A stretch of 26,176 bases of DNA from HGM04593 sp045578665. GTDB taxonomy: Bacteria; Bacteroidota; Bacteroidia; Bacteroidales; Bacteroidaceae. The notes beneath the pieces were generated by a model, which was not told the DNA's origin, made no database searches, and saw nothing but the letters and a program-made list of their open reading frames with translations. The DNA lies in NCBI GenBank assembly GCA_045578665.1, contig JAZNKR010000171.1, forward strand, positions 1 through 26,176. The letters run 5' to 3'. Position numbers and translations under genes: made by a program. This document shows, piece by piece, positions 7,460 to 15,395 of the stretch (within the stretch, counting starts at the first letter, position 1; every line of letters begins with the position of its first letter).

Positions 7460-7489
7460 CCCTGGCTGCTGTGAAGCCCCCAGGGTTTT
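7460..7489 (+). terminator. Probable terminator after primase-helicase
   Basis: CCCTGG (7460-7465) pairs with CCAGGG (7480-7485), followed by four T; an inner GGCT/AGCC pairing strengthens the hairpin. The short T-run suggests incomplete termination. Confidence 0.55.
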
Positions 7490-7505
7490 CAAAAAAGTAC
7501 AATTT

Positions 7506-7649
7506 ATGACTGCAAAAGAAATAAGAGAGATTTTGGCCAATGTTCCAGACAGTGCAACAGTTTTTATACGAACATCATACCCTGTTTTTTTTATGAGTAC
7601 TGCCCAATGTGAGTATGATGAAGAAAAGAACTTTGTTTTATTAAGCTAA
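7506..7649 (+). CDS. Short hypothetical protein
   Basis: 47 aa, ATG at 7506 after an AT-rich leader. It starts MTAKEIREILANVPDSATVF and reads like the small 'amount/valuation' type proteins of Bacteroidetes phages, with a helix then beta strands. No function known. Separate from the primase operon by a probable terminator, 12 nt before the next gene. Confidence 0.5.
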   Translation: MTAKEIREILANVPDSATVFIRTSYPVFFMSTAQCEYDEEKNFVLLS

Positions 7650-7661
7650 AGTTTACTGACT

Positions 7662-7850
7662 ATGAAAGGCATAATGAGAGACTATTACCGAATTTATTTC
7701 GTGGCATTCATAGCTGCTATGCTTGCCTATTGTTTTGACTGGATTGACAAAGTTGAGTTATTGCTTTCCGTGATATTTCTTGTCGTGTGTTATATATACC
7801 TTATCTTATGTCAAATAAAGTCGATTTTAGAGGAAAAATCAAAAAAGTAA
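7662..7850 (+). CDS. Small two-pass membrane protein
   Basis: 62 aa (or 58 from ATG 7674). Two hydrophobic segments at about residues 11-26 and 33-51, separated by a short acidic turn (DWIDKVE), then a basic tail. No family recognised. Its stop lies inside the first operator of the hicAB promoter. It might be a small inner-membrane accessory protein, but nothing in the sequence tells its job. Confidence 0.5.
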   Translation: MKGIMRDYYRIYFVAFIAAMLAYCFDWIDKVELLLSVIFLVVCYIYLILCQIKSILEEKSKK

Positions 7851-7901
7851 CAAAAAAGTTACTCAAATATTTGCATAATAGTAACGAATGTGTTACCTTT
7901 G
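7847..7901 (+). promoter_or_regulatory. hicAB promoter with two GTAAC-N6-GTTAC operators
   Basis: -33 TTTG at 7870-7873, 20-nt spacer, -7 TACCTTTG at 7894-7901. Two palindromes with identical arms, GTAAC-N6-GTTAC, lie at 7847-7862 and 7881-7896, 34 bp apart, the second overlapping the -7 box. This is the layout expected for HicB autorepression with conditional cooperativity. Confidence 0.75.
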
Positions 7902-7930
7902 TTGGCGTAAAGATTGAGATCATTGAAGTT

Positions 7931-8113
7931 ATGAAAACAAGTGAATTGACCGCAGCACTGCTCAATGCAGGTTGCTACATTCTCCGCAATGGCTCAAGGC
8001 ACGATATCTGGTTCAGTCCGATAACGAACTGCAAATTTCCGGTACCGCGTCACGGAGCAAAGGAAATACCGAAAGGTACGGAGAAGAGTATTAAGAAGCA
8101 GGCAGGGATTTAA
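7931..8113 (+). CDS. hicA: HicA toxin, mRNA interferase
   Basis: 60 aa, the normal size. It has the double-stranded RNA-binding-like fold signature of HicA, with the catalytic histidine at His24 in GSRHDIW, and the conserved end IPKGTEKSIKKQAGI. HicA cuts mRNA in free form and is neutralised by HicB. It precedes hicB by 91 nt, the usual order but a wider gap than normal, so hicB may have its own start signal. In a phage it may stabilise the prophage or block competing phages. All recognised key residues are present, so it is likely active. Confidence 0.88.
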   Translation: MKTSELTAALLNAGCYILRNGSRHDIWFSPITNCKFPVPRHGAKEIPKGTEKSIKKQAGI

Positions 8114-8204
8114 TCCCTCCTGCTCTTAAAAAAAACTTGTGATTGTGATTTCTTTGTGTCTCAATCTTTGTTTATGATTATAGTATTATCAAATATTTGT
8201 TCAT

Positions 8205-8603
8205 ATGAAAAAGGTTACTGTTATTATCGAGGTTGCCAAAGACGGCGGTTTCAGCTGTTATATGGCAGATGATATCGAGGGCTTCGGCCTGATGGGCTAC
8301 GGTGATACAGCCGAAGAGTCCAAGAACGACCTTCTTGTAGCCTATGAGGAAATAAAGGAACTCAACAAGGAGGAAGGCAAGGAAACGCCTGCACTTGAGT
8401 TCAGTTTCAAATACGATATCGCATCATTCTTTGACTATTACAAAATGCTTAATGTGACCGAGGTGGCCCGCCGTGTGGGTATCAATCCTTCACTTATGCG
8501 CCGTTACCGTTCCGGTATCTCGCACGCATCACAGAAGCAATATGACAAGCTCAGAGACTACATTCATAGATTAGGCGCAGAGCTTTCTGCGGCTCAATTC
8601 TAA
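8205..8603 (+). CDS. hicB: HicB antitoxin with C-terminal HTH
   Basis: 132 aa. Residues 1-50 form the degraded RNase H-like HicB domain that binds HicA (VTVIIEVAKDGGFSCYMADD, then GYGDTAEES). Residues about 80-128 are an XRE-type helix-turn-helix (VTEVARRVGINPSLMRRYRSG) that should bind the two palindromes before hicA. It neutralises HicA and represses the operon. A strong terminator follows the gene. Confidence 0.88.
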   Translation: MKKVTVIIEVAKDGGFSCYMADDIEGFGLMGYGDTAEESKNDLLVAYEEIKELNKEEGKETPALEFSFKYDIASFFDYYKMLNVTEVARRVGINPSLMRRYRSGISHASQKQYDKLRDYIHRLGAELSAAQF

Positions 8604-8622
8604 AAACTCAATCTTTACACCG

Positions 8623-8651
8623 CCCCTCAGCATTTATGTTGAGGGGTTTTT
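8623..8651 (+). terminator. Rho-independent terminator after hicB
   Basis: CCCCTCA (8623-8629) pairs with TGAGGGG (8640-8646), followed by five T and more T-rich sequence. Confidence 0.85.
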
Positions 8652-8672
8652 GTTTTCTTTGCCTTTTATTAA

Positions 8673-8716
8673 ATATCATATTTTTTATGATATATTTTAT
8701 GATATTTGTATCTTTA
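8673..8716 (+). promoter_or_regulatory. Palindromic operator and promoter before exonuclease
   Basis: ATATCATA (8673-8680), five T, then TATGATAT (8686-8693) make a perfect palindrome; a third half site TATGATAT is at 8698-8705. A near-consensus -7 box TATCTTTA lies at 8709-8716. TATGATAT also occurs in the lysis-lysogeny switch (2964-2971), so one regulator could serve both. Confidence 0.5.
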
Positions 8717-8741
8717 CAACCACACACAAACGACAAAGGCT

Positions 8742-9596
8742 ATGAGGATACCGAAAAACTTTACAGCCATCGACTTTGAGACGATGACAGCAGAAGCCAC
8801 AAGCGCGTGCGCTGTAGGCTTGGTACAAGTAAACAACGGAGTGATAATGCAAGAGTATTACACCCTTATAAAACCTATTCCTGATGATAGAGAACATAGA
8901 AACGAGTTCGTGCACGGCATCACGCCGGCAATGGTGGAGAACGCTCCGAACTTCAAAAAAGTATTTCCTATCATTGCAGAACTGATAGGAGACAACACCA
9001 TTGTTTGCCACAACAGAGGTGCAGATATTCCAATACTCGAAAGCTGTATGAAACACTATGCCCTGAGCGGTATCGATACAGATAAGAGCCTGTGCACTTA
9101 CGAGCTTACAGGCAAGTCTCTTGTTGATGCTTGCGAGGAGCACAATATCAACACGGGCTGTCATCACAACGCTCTCGACGATGCACGCGCCTGTGCAAAT
9201 GTGCTGCTTGCTTGTTCAGGCAAGATATTCGCAGATGTTTTTGTGATGGACAAGAAGAACCTCGCTGATAAAATGTTTTCTTCAAAGGTTAAACGAGAAC
9301 TGCTCGACCCATTGGCCGACTGCGATGTAGATATCAAGGATACAGTATTCTTCCATTCAAATCTTGTTATTACCGGCACATTCGATGCCTACCCGGACAG
9401 GAACGCACTTGCCGCGCGCCTTCAGTCATTAGGCGCAGACATCAATACATCGATATCGGGCAAGACAACAGTCGTTGTTATGGGGCAAGGTGCCGGGCCA
9501 TCAAAGATTAAGAAGATAGAAGACTGGATAGCCAAAGGGCACGACATCAAGATAATTCGCGAACGGGAGCTTATAGAAATCCTCGAAAACAACTAG
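8742..9596 (+). CDS. DnaQ-like 3'-5' exonuclease with C-terminal BRCT domain
   Basis: 284 aa from ATG 8742. The DEDDh set is complete: Asp11 and Glu13 (IDFET), Asp95 (NRGADIPIL), His142 and Asp147 (HNALDDARA). Residues about 205-284 form a BRCT domain like that of NAD-dependent DNA ligase, with GADINTSISGKTTVVVMG. Exonuclease-BRCT fusions are known among bacterial DnaQ-family proteins and suit proofreading, repair or trimming of DNA ends. It stands alone between two strong terminators, with its own promoter, so it is expressed separately from the primase operon. Confidence 0.88.
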   Translation: MRIPKNFTAIDFETMTAEATSACAVGLVQVNNGVIMQEYYTLIKPIPDDREHRNEFVHGITPAMVENAPNFKKVFPIIAELIGDNTIVCHNRGADIPILESCMKHYALSGIDTDKSLCTYELTGKSLVDACEEHNINTGCHHNALDDARACANVLLACSGKIFADVFVMDKKNLADKMFSSKVKRELLDPLADCDVDIKDTVFFHSNLVITGTFDAYPDRNALAARLQSLGADINTSISGKTTVVVMGQGAGPSKIKKIEDWIAKGHDIKIIRERELIEILENN

Positions 9597-9601
9597 TCCA
9601 C

Positions 9602-9633
9602 AAATCAGCGAGATTTTTTCTCGCTGATTTTTT
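9602..9633 (+). terminator. Rho-independent terminator after exonuclease
   Basis: A perfect 12-bp stem, AAATCAGCGAGA (9602-9613) with 9619-9630, loop of five T, then a T-run. The next promoter's -33 box (9631-9634) begins inside this T-run. Confidence 0.9.
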
Positions 9634-9667
9634 GTTTATTCAAATCTTTGCACTACATTTGTAGTGC
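9631..9667 (+). promoter_or_regulatory. Promoter with palindromic operator for the 9885 operon
   Basis: -33 TTTG at 9631-9634, 19-nt spacer, -7 TACATTTG at 9654-9661. The perfect palindrome GCACTACATTTGTAGTGC (9650-9667) covers the -7 box and likely start site, so a repressor probably binds there. Transcription should begin near 9667. Confidence 0.7.
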
Positions 9668-9885
9668 TCAAAAACATTACATAACATATTATTCTGGAGG
9701 GTGGCAGATGCCCACGAAAAGGGTATTTTTTATGCCCAGAGCTTTGCTCGTACACGAATATTATATACAGCCTTCGGCTGCCTCTCCCGAAATCTTCCCA
9801 TCACTCCAATGTGTTGTGTAGGTTTTTGAGCAACGGGAGATGGCAGCCGTTCTTTTTCTGCCTATATGCTCAAAAACCTACACAA
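9665..9885 (+). ncRNA. Long structured leader with two competing pairings
   Basis: About 220 nt without a gene. TTGTGTAGGTTTTTGAGCA (9814-9832) is exactly complementary to 9867-9885, giving a 19-bp stem whose right arm runs into the ATG at 9885. The last 11 bases of its left arm (9822-9832) are equally complementary to TGCTCAAAAAC at 9665-9675, at or near the 5' end of the transcript. The two pairings exclude each other. Between them are smaller hairpins, including CAGCC-TTC-GGCTG near 9770 and AACGG/CCGTT within the big loop followed by CTTTTTC. It may act as a riboregulator of translation or attenuation. No known riboswitch recognised. Confidence 0.55.
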
Positions 9886-10205
9886 TGAAAACAATTTCAA
9901 TTCCGGCACCATCGGCCACCATCGGCAAGGTGCACACAAAAAAGCCGGTAGCGACTCTGCACCGCAGTAATCTGTTACATTTTATCGTTGAATACGGCCT
10001 TGGTCTGTTCCTCTCGGCAAGCCTCGCACTGTGCGGAGCATTGCTCTTCGTGTTCGGTCTGTTCCTGGCAAGCGGTTGGAGTATTGTCCTCGGCATTGGT
10101 GCAGGCTACATCAGCTATCTGCTCTTTACCAACAAGGACTACGATGAACATTCAATCAAGGAGGCTCTCGAAGCTCTCGCAACAGGAAAGGAGGTTGGCA
10201 AATGA
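9885..10205 (+). CDS. Small membrane protein, unknown
   Basis: 106 aa from ATG 9885; a start at 9840 is possible but lies in the structured leader. Residues 1-35 are polar and basic. Two long hydrophobic segments follow (about 43-62 and 66-85, rich in Gly, Leu and Phe), then an acidic and basic tail of about 22 residues. No family recognised. It heads a three-gene operon with 4-nt overlaps and is controlled by the palindromic promoter and leader upstream. The ATG is held in the 19-bp stem of that leader. Confidence 0.6.
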   Translation: MKTISIPAPSATIGKVHTKKPVATLHRSNLLHFIVEYGLGLFLSASLALCGALLFVFGLFLASGWSIVLGIGAGYISYLLFTNKDYDEHSIKEALEALATGKEVGK

Positions 10206-10570
10206 AAATTAGACTCATAGAGAAGGTAACGACCTTCCCGAACATCAACAAAAAAGCAGAGGAACTGTCGCGGTTCTGTAGCCGTTACGAGGGTTGCCTG
10301 TTGGCAAAAGAGGACGATTACAACGACTTCCGCAAACTTATCAAGACTGCGGTTGAGCTGACCAACCAGCGTTATCCAAGGACAAAACCATTTGAGGTTT
10401 ATAATGACGGCAGCAAGGCCGATTACATATACATCTGCGTGAAAGGGAACTCCGACCAGAGCGTTGTGAGAATGTTTTTCTCAACCGTCAAAGGTGCTTA
10501 CCATAAGCAGCAAAATGCACCCATAGAGTCAATCTCATACGCACTTAAAGAAGAGGAGGTAACACTATGA
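10202..10570 (+). CDS. Hypothetical soluble protein
   Basis: 122 aa, overlapping the previous gene by 4 nt and preceded by a strong AAGGAGG box (10188-10194). It is soluble and mixed in charge, with no membrane segment or motif I recognise. The second half (DYIYICVKGNSDQSVVRMFF) looks like beta strands. Its ATGA overlap with the next gene suggests coupled translation. No function can be given. Confidence 0.6.
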   Translation: MKIRLIEKVTTFPNINKKAEELSRFCSRYEGCLLAKEDDYNDFRKLIKTAVELTNQRYPRTKPFEVYNDGSKADYIYICVKGNSDQSVVRMFFSTVKGAYHKQQNAPIESISYALKEEEVTL

Positions 10571-10851
10571 TGGAGAAGGAATACCTACAGAAGATAGCAG
10601 AACTGCGTCAGGAAGGAGACGAGACACTCTCGCCATTGCTCGACTATCTGGAACAGTACAGGCCGGGGGATGCAAGGGGGTTGATAGACTCTGAGTCGAT
10701 ACGTTGCACGCTCGATGGAGTTGTTGACCTGGAACTCAATACCATAACAACCGTAATGGTGAAGCTCGGTTACAAGGTGGTGTATAACGAGGTGGCAGAG
10801 GATTACGGCTGGAATATGGAAAAGGTAAAAGGGGATAAAGTCCGGGAATGA
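10567..10851 (+). CDS. Hypothetical acidic protein
   Basis: 94 aa, last gene of the three-gene operon, with AGGAGG at 10554-10559 before the ATG. Mostly helical and acidic at the start (LQKIAELRQEGDETLSPLLDYLEQY), ending in a short basic stretch. No family recognised. It is followed by 180 nt of structured non-coding sequence and a terminator. Confidence 0.55.
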   Translation: MMEKEYLQKIAELRQEGDETLSPLLDYLEQYRPGDARGLIDSESIRCTLDGVVDLELNTITTVMVKLGYKVVYNEVAEDYGWNMEKVKGDKVRE

Positions 10852-11033
10852 GCCGGAGTTGAACTGTTTGTAGCACCGGTGTACGCATCTGTAACTTTCG
10901 CACTCGAGCCGTAAGGCATAAACGAAGGGAAGAGCCTTCGCTATAATCGTAGTCGCACTGGTGTCGCTTTTTGGAATCTGGGAACTCACCCCCTTCAGGT
11001 GTCGGGGGAAACAAAAACCTCCGACACTTTTTT
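10852..11033 (+). ncRNA. Structured non-coding stretch ending in a terminator
   Basis: No convincing gene on either strand. Local hairpins include CGAAGG (10923-10928) with CCTTCG (10935-10940). The end is a strong terminator, GTGTCGGGGG (10999-11008) with CCTCCGACAC (11018-11027) and six T (11028-11033). CCCCC (10989-10993) could instead pair with GGGGG (11004-11008), breaking the terminator arm, so an attenuator or small RNA is possible. No known RNA family recognised. Confidence 0.45.
10999..11033 (+). terminator. Rho-independent terminator
   Basis: A 10-bp stem with one G-U pair (10999-11008 with 11018-11027), followed by six T. It ends the three-gene operon or a small RNA made from this stretch. 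Confidence 0.88.
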
Positions 11034-11062
11034 ATTTCAACAACTTAACTTATCTTTGAGGT

Positions 11063-11302
11063 ATGATACAATTCGCTTTTATATTCGCTCCAGGACACGG
11101 CATCTATTGGCTGATAGGTGTGTTGCTTGTCATCATTATATATAAATGGAAGGCAATACTTTTAGGCTTGTTAAACCTTCTGCTAATACCTTTGATATTT
11201 CCTTTTGCTCTTATTTACGCTATATTTGATTGGGAACCAAAGTTTGTGAAGAGGTGGGAAAAAGAGATTGAGGAGTATCATAAGAAACATCCTAAACAAT
11301 GA
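11063..11302 (+). CDS. Small membrane protein, unknown
   Basis: 79 aa. Two hydrophobic stretches (about residues 13-27 and 31-54), then a charged, likely cytoplasmic tail rich in Lys and Glu. No family recognised. A -7 box TATCTTTG at 11051-11058 lies only 4 nt before the ATG, so a transcript from it would be nearly leaderless, although no TTTG is seen at -33. Strong terminators stand on both sides, so it is its own transcription unit. Small size and membrane location would suit a holin or superinfection-exclusion protein, but that is speculation. Confidence 0.55.
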   Translation: MIQFAFIFAPGHGIYWLIGVLLVIIIYKWKAILLGLLNLLLIPLIFPFALIYAIFDWEPKFVKRWEKEIEEYHKKHPKQ

Positions 11303-11307
11303 GATAG

Positions 11308-11336
11308 GACCGGAACAGTGATGTTTCGGTCTTTTT
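11308..11336 (+). terminator. Rho-independent terminator
   Basis: GACCGGAACA (11308-11317) pairs with TGTTTCGGTC (11322-11331, one G-U), loop GTGA, then five T. Confidence 0.88.
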
Positions 11337-11362
11337 AGTATCCCTTTTATTGCTATTTATTT

Positions 11363-11383
11363 GTAGGGTAAATAATACCCTAC
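11363..11383. promoter_or_regulatory. Perfect inverted repeat at tape measure start
   Basis: GTAGGGTA (11363-11370) and TACCCTAC (11376-11383) around AATAA, ending 1 nt before the ATG. In DNA it could be an operator; in mRNA it would be a hairpin just before the start codon and might limit translation. Confidence 0.6.
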
Positions 11384-11384
11384 T

Positions 11385-14300
11385 ATGGCAACTATTAGAG
11401 ATGTAGCAGAAGTTCTCATCAAGATTGATGACAAGGAAGCCCAGAGCAAACTCCCGGCTCTTGAAAAGAAAGCAGATGACCTTAAAAGAAAATTTGAGGA
11501 GTGTACCTTAAACGATGACCAGAAAGGCCTCAAGGAGGCAGAGAAAGGCCTTCGCAAGGTTTACCGGGAAATGGACAACCTGCAGAAGAGAACAATGGAT
11601 GTCGACAGTGCAATGGCGCACCTCTCAACGGCGACACCTAAAGAACTCAAGCGTGTTCTTGAGCAGATTAACAGAGAACTCAATTCCGGTGCAATCAAGC
11701 GCGGTACAAAGGAGTGGAACGAGTACAACGATAAACTCAAGCAGGTAAAGGCGGAGCTGAAGAAGATTGCCGATGAGCAGAAGGTTGTAACTGACTCCGG
11801 GCTATCAATGAAGGATATGCTCGACATCGGCGGTGATCTCTCTATGATTTTCGGTTCTTTCATTGACATGAAGGACACTGTCGCTGACTTCATGCGCGAC
11901 AATGTAAACAGTTACATTGAACTTGACGCAGAGATGGCCAATGTACAGAAATTCACTGGAATGGCGCGTGAAGGTGTTGAGGAACTCAACGAAGAGTTCA
12001 AGGAAATTGATACACGCACATCTATTGTTGAACTGAACAAGTTGGCCGAAGAAGCCGGGCGACTGGGAAAGACCTCTAAAGAGGACGTGCTTGGCTTTGT
12101 GAAAGCCGCAGACATCATCAATGTTGCACTTGATGACCTGGGCGAGGGCGCAACACTTGAGATATCCAAACTCACAAACATATTCGGAGATGAAAAGGCA
12201 CTTGGTACTGAGCGTTCTATGCTTGCAGTGGGTTCTGTTATCAATGAACTCTCACAAAACTGCACAGCTGCTGCACCTTACTTGGCCAACTTTACCAAGC
12301 GCCTTGCCGGTGTAGGTTCTCAGGCTGAAATGACCATACCGCAGATTATGGGCTTTGCCGCAGTTCTCGACTCGCAAGGCCAGGCAGTGGAGATGTCGGC
12401 CACTGCTGTATCGCAGCTCATCACAAAGATGTTCCAGGACCCGGCAAAGATTGCAAAGGCCGTCGGTATGGACGTGAAGGAGTTTACCAACCTTGTAAAG
12501 ACCGATACCAATGCCGCATTGCTTACCTTGCTTGAGAGGCTCAACTCTATGGGCAATATGGATGTTCTTTCACCTATTTTCAAGGAGATGGGCACCGATG
12601 GAGCACGAGCTTCGGCTGTGCTTGCATCGTTGGCCGGCAATATCGATATGGTGAAACAGCAACAGGAGGTTGCAACACAGGCCTACAATGAGGCAACATC
12701 GGTTGTCAAGGAGTTTACCGTGCAGAACGAGACCGAGGAGGCAAAACTTGAGAAGAAACGCAAGAAACTTGAGGAGGTAAAGGTTGCCCTCGGCGAGAAA
12801 CTTCTGCCCGTTATGGGTAGCTTCACATCGACAGGAACGATGATGATAAAGACACTCAATGCCCTGATTGATCTTTTCAAAGATTATGGAGTGACCATAG
12901 TCTCAACAGGTTCTGCGGTTCTTGCATATACAGCATATGTAAAAGCCAAAAATTTTATAACAGAAAGAGAGATTACTCTTGAAAAAGCAAAGATTTTTAT
13001 AAAAGAAAAATCATTTGCTCTATTGAAGAAGATAGGTAATTTTATGAAGAGTAATCCGTGGGGTATTGCCATTGTGGCCATCACTGCTGTTATAGGTCTT
13101 TTGGTGGACTACAACAGACGTTTGAACAGGGTTTCTGCGGGTGAGAGAGCACTCGGTAAGATAAGAGAAGAGGCCAACAAAAAAGCTGCTGAGGAAGAGG
13201 CAAGATTGAAGGCTCTTGTAAAGACTGCCGAAGATGAAAATGCTTCGTTGGAAAGCAGAAAGAAAGCCATCGATGCGCTCAATCAGATTATTCCCGGATA
13301 CAATGCCCAGCTTGATGAGACAACAGGCCAGTACACTGCCAATGCCGATGCCTTGACAAGATACAATAATGCTCTGAAGAAGAAGTATGAACTTGAGGGC
13401 GCAAAGGATATGCTTGCCGAGATGGGTGGCGAGAAAGCGCGTTTGAATATCGAGAAGGCGGAGATTGAAGCCGAGATTGAGAGGCTCAAGGAACAGCAAA
13501 GAAATATTGAGTCTGCAAGCACTTCTACGCAGGCATACGGCACTGCAGGTATGACAATGGGGCAATATAGTGGAGCTTCCATTGCTCCCTTGTTGGCCTC
13601 AAAGAAAGGTGAACTTGAAGACATAAACCAGGAACTTGATGACATCGCCAAAAAGGAGGCTGTGATATTCGGAGCTTACGGCGAGGACTTGAGTAATTCA
13701 TTTGCCGATGATGTCAAGACCAACAATAAGGGTGGGGGTGGCTCCGGAGGGGCACCTAAGACTGAGGACAAATTGAAGGAGGAGATAAAGCAGGCTGAGA
13801 GGGCTGCCAAAGAGAAGTGGGTGCTACAGCGTGCCATCGAGGATGCGGCATACTCGCGTGGAGAGATTTCATACCAGGAACACGTCGCACGTCTCCAACA
13901 GGCAGAACAGCAGTATCTCACGGACTGCAAGGCTGCTTATGAACAGCGTAATATGACCGAGGAGGATGGGTATTTCCAGCTGCTTGACAAGGAGAGGCAA
14001 CTCCTTGACAAGAACAATAAGGAACTGCTCAATTTATCGCTCGAAGACCTGGAACGTCAACAGCAGGCTGAACGGAGTCAGGTGCTCAGTGATTGCTACA
14101 ACACGAATAGTGTCCTGTTCGGTAATGAGAAAGTTCGCAATCAACGTCTCTTTGAGATAAACATTGAATACCTGCGCAGGAAAGCAGAACTTTACCGCCA
14201 GGCTGCAATGTCCAAGGAGGCGCACCAGATTGAACAGCAGATAGCACAGGCCGAGACTGATGAAGCTATGCGCAAGCAACAGGAGTATGCAGATAAACTT

Positions 14301-15395
14301 CAGCAATGGCGAAAGGAGTATTCGGGAACATCGGCCAAGATACAGATGAACGCGGAACTTGCTGTTCTCGATGAGATGCACAAAGCGGGGCTTGTCAAAG
14401 AGGAGGAGTATCAACAACTACGCAAGGCCATTCAGCAGAAATATGCAATGGGTGGCAAGTTCTCTGATGGCGGATATGGTGATATGCTCACCAATATGTA
14501 TTCTGCCTTGGATGGACTTGTAAACGGCACCACAGACAAGACTGTCTCCAGCATGGAGAAGATTGGCGCGGTGGCGCAATCGACCTGGGCAATCGCCGGC
14601 GCTGCACTGGAGCAGTACTTTGCATATTCACAGGCTTGCTGTGATGTTGAGGTGGCCGAGATTGAGGCGAAATATGACAAGGAGATAGCTGCTGCAGGAA
14701 AGAACCAAAAGAGGGTTGCACAGCTGGAGGAGCAGAAGGAAAAGGATATTGCCAAAGTCAAGAGCAAATACAACAAGCAGGCAATGACAATAGAGATGGC
14801 TCAGGCTGTGGCACAGACGGCAATGGCTGCCATCAATGCCTATGCTTCAGCAGCTGCTGTTCCTGTTGTCGGATATATACTCGCACCTATAGCTGCAGCT
14901 ATGGCTGTGGCTGCCGGCGCACTGCAGATTGCGACAATTAAGAAGCAACACCAGGCACAGCAGAAAGGTTACTATGGCGGTGGTTTTACGCGCCGTTCCT
15001 TGAATGATCGAGAGGAAGCAGGTGTTGTTCACACCAACGAGTTCGTGGCCAATGCCCGGGCGACAGGCAACAGTGAACTGATGCCGTTTTTTAACCTGCT
15101 CGATTATGCGCAACGGAACAACACCGTTGGCTCTTTGACTCGCGATGATGTCATTGGCTCGATGGGCACAGGTGCTGTTGCCAGGGCAACAGCTACATCG
15201 GCCGGCGAAGCTCAACGAAACTCCGCAGAACTGCTCAATGTGGCCGTCTCGGTAGGTAGGACCGGCGAGACTCTTAAAAGGCTCAACGAGCGCCTTGAGA
15301 ACGGCATAGAGGCCTTTATGGTGATGGATGGTGAACGTGGCTTTGACAGGGCTTATTCGGAATATAATAAACTTAAAAATCGCACGAAACGATGA
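11385..15395 (+). CDS. Phage tail tape measure protein (TP901 family)
   Basis: 1336 aa. Residues 1-135 are charged coiled coil. Residues about 175-460 fit the TP901 tape-measure core, with LAEEAGRLGKTSKEDVLGFV and later FAAVLDSQGQAVEMSATAVS. Hydrophobic segments lie at about 500-520 and 555-575, and a long Ala-rich hydrophobic stretch at about 1145-1185; a second large coiled coil covers about 780-1100. The protein sets tail length and is pumped out during DNA entry. By the usual rule of about 1.5 angstrom per residue the tail would be near 200 nm, which suggests a sipho- or myo-type virion. It overlaps the next gene by 4 nt (ATGA). Confidence 0.93.
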   Translation: MATIRDVAEVLIKIDDKEAQSKLPALEKKADDLKRKFEECTLNDDQKGLKEAEKGLRKVYREMDNLQKRTMDVDSAMAHLSTATPKELKRVLEQINRELNSGAIKRGTKEWNEYNDKLKQVKAELKKIADEQKVVTDSGLSMKDMLDIGGDLSMIFGSFIDMKDTVADFMRDNVNSYIELDAEMANVQKFTGMAREGVEELNEEFKEIDTRTSIVELNKLAEEAGRLGKTSKEDVLGFVKAADIINVALDDLGEGATLEISKLTNIFGDEKALGTERSMLAVGSVINELSQNCTAAAPYLANFTKRLAGVGSQAEMTIPQIMGFAAVLDSQGQAVEMSATAVSQLITKMFQDPAKIAKAVGMDVKEFTNLVKTDTNAALLTLLERLNSMGNMDVLSPIFKEMGTDGARASAVLASLAGNIDMVKQQQEVATQAYNEATSVVKEFTVQNETEEAKLEKKRKKLEEVKVALGEKLLPVMGSFTSTGTMMIKTLNALIDLFKDYGVTIVSTGSAVLAYTAYVKAKNFITEREITLEKAKIFIKEKSFALLKKIGNFMKSNPWGIAIVAITAVIGLLVDYNRRLNRVSAGERALGKIREEANKKAAEEEARLKALVKTAEDENASLESRKKAIDALNQIIPGYNAQLDETTGQYTANADALTRYNNALKKKYELEGAKDMLAEMGGEKARLNIEKAEIEAEIERLKEQQRNIESASTSTQAYGTAGMTMGQYSGASIAPLLASKKGELEDINQELDDIAKKEAVIFGAYGEDLSNSFADDVKTNNKGGGGSGGAPKTEDKLKEEIKQAERAAKEKWVLQRAIEDAAYSRGEISYQEHVARLQQAEQQYLTDCKAAYEQRNMTEEDGYFQLLDKERQLLDKNNKELLNLSLEDLERQQQAERSQVLSDCYNTNSVLFGNEKVRNQRLFEINIEYLRRKAELYRQAAMSKEAHQIEQQIAQAETDEAMRKQQEYADKLQQWRKEYSGTSAKIQMNAELAVLDEMHKAGLVKEEEYQQLRKAIQQKYAMGGKFSDGGYGDMLTNMYSALDGLVNGTTDKTVSSMEKIGAVAQSTWAIAGAALEQYFAYSQACCDVEVAEIEAKYDKEIAAAGKNQKRVAQLEEQKEKDIAKVKSKYNKQAMTIEMAQAVAQTAMAAINAYASAAAVPVVGYILAPIAAAMAVAAGALQIATIKKQHQAQQKGYYGGGFTRRSLNDREEAGVVHTNEFVANARATGNSELMPFFNLLDYAQRNNTVGSLTRDDVIGSMGTGAVARATATSAGEAQRNSAELLNVAVSVGRTGETLKRLNERLENGIEAFMVMDGERGFDRAYSEYNKLKNRTKR

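Noticed and set aside
11041..11384. Frameshifted tail chaperone (G/GT type) before the tape measure
   Set aside because: The gene before the tape measure is a small membrane protein closed by a terminator; no slippery site with an overlapping frame was seen.
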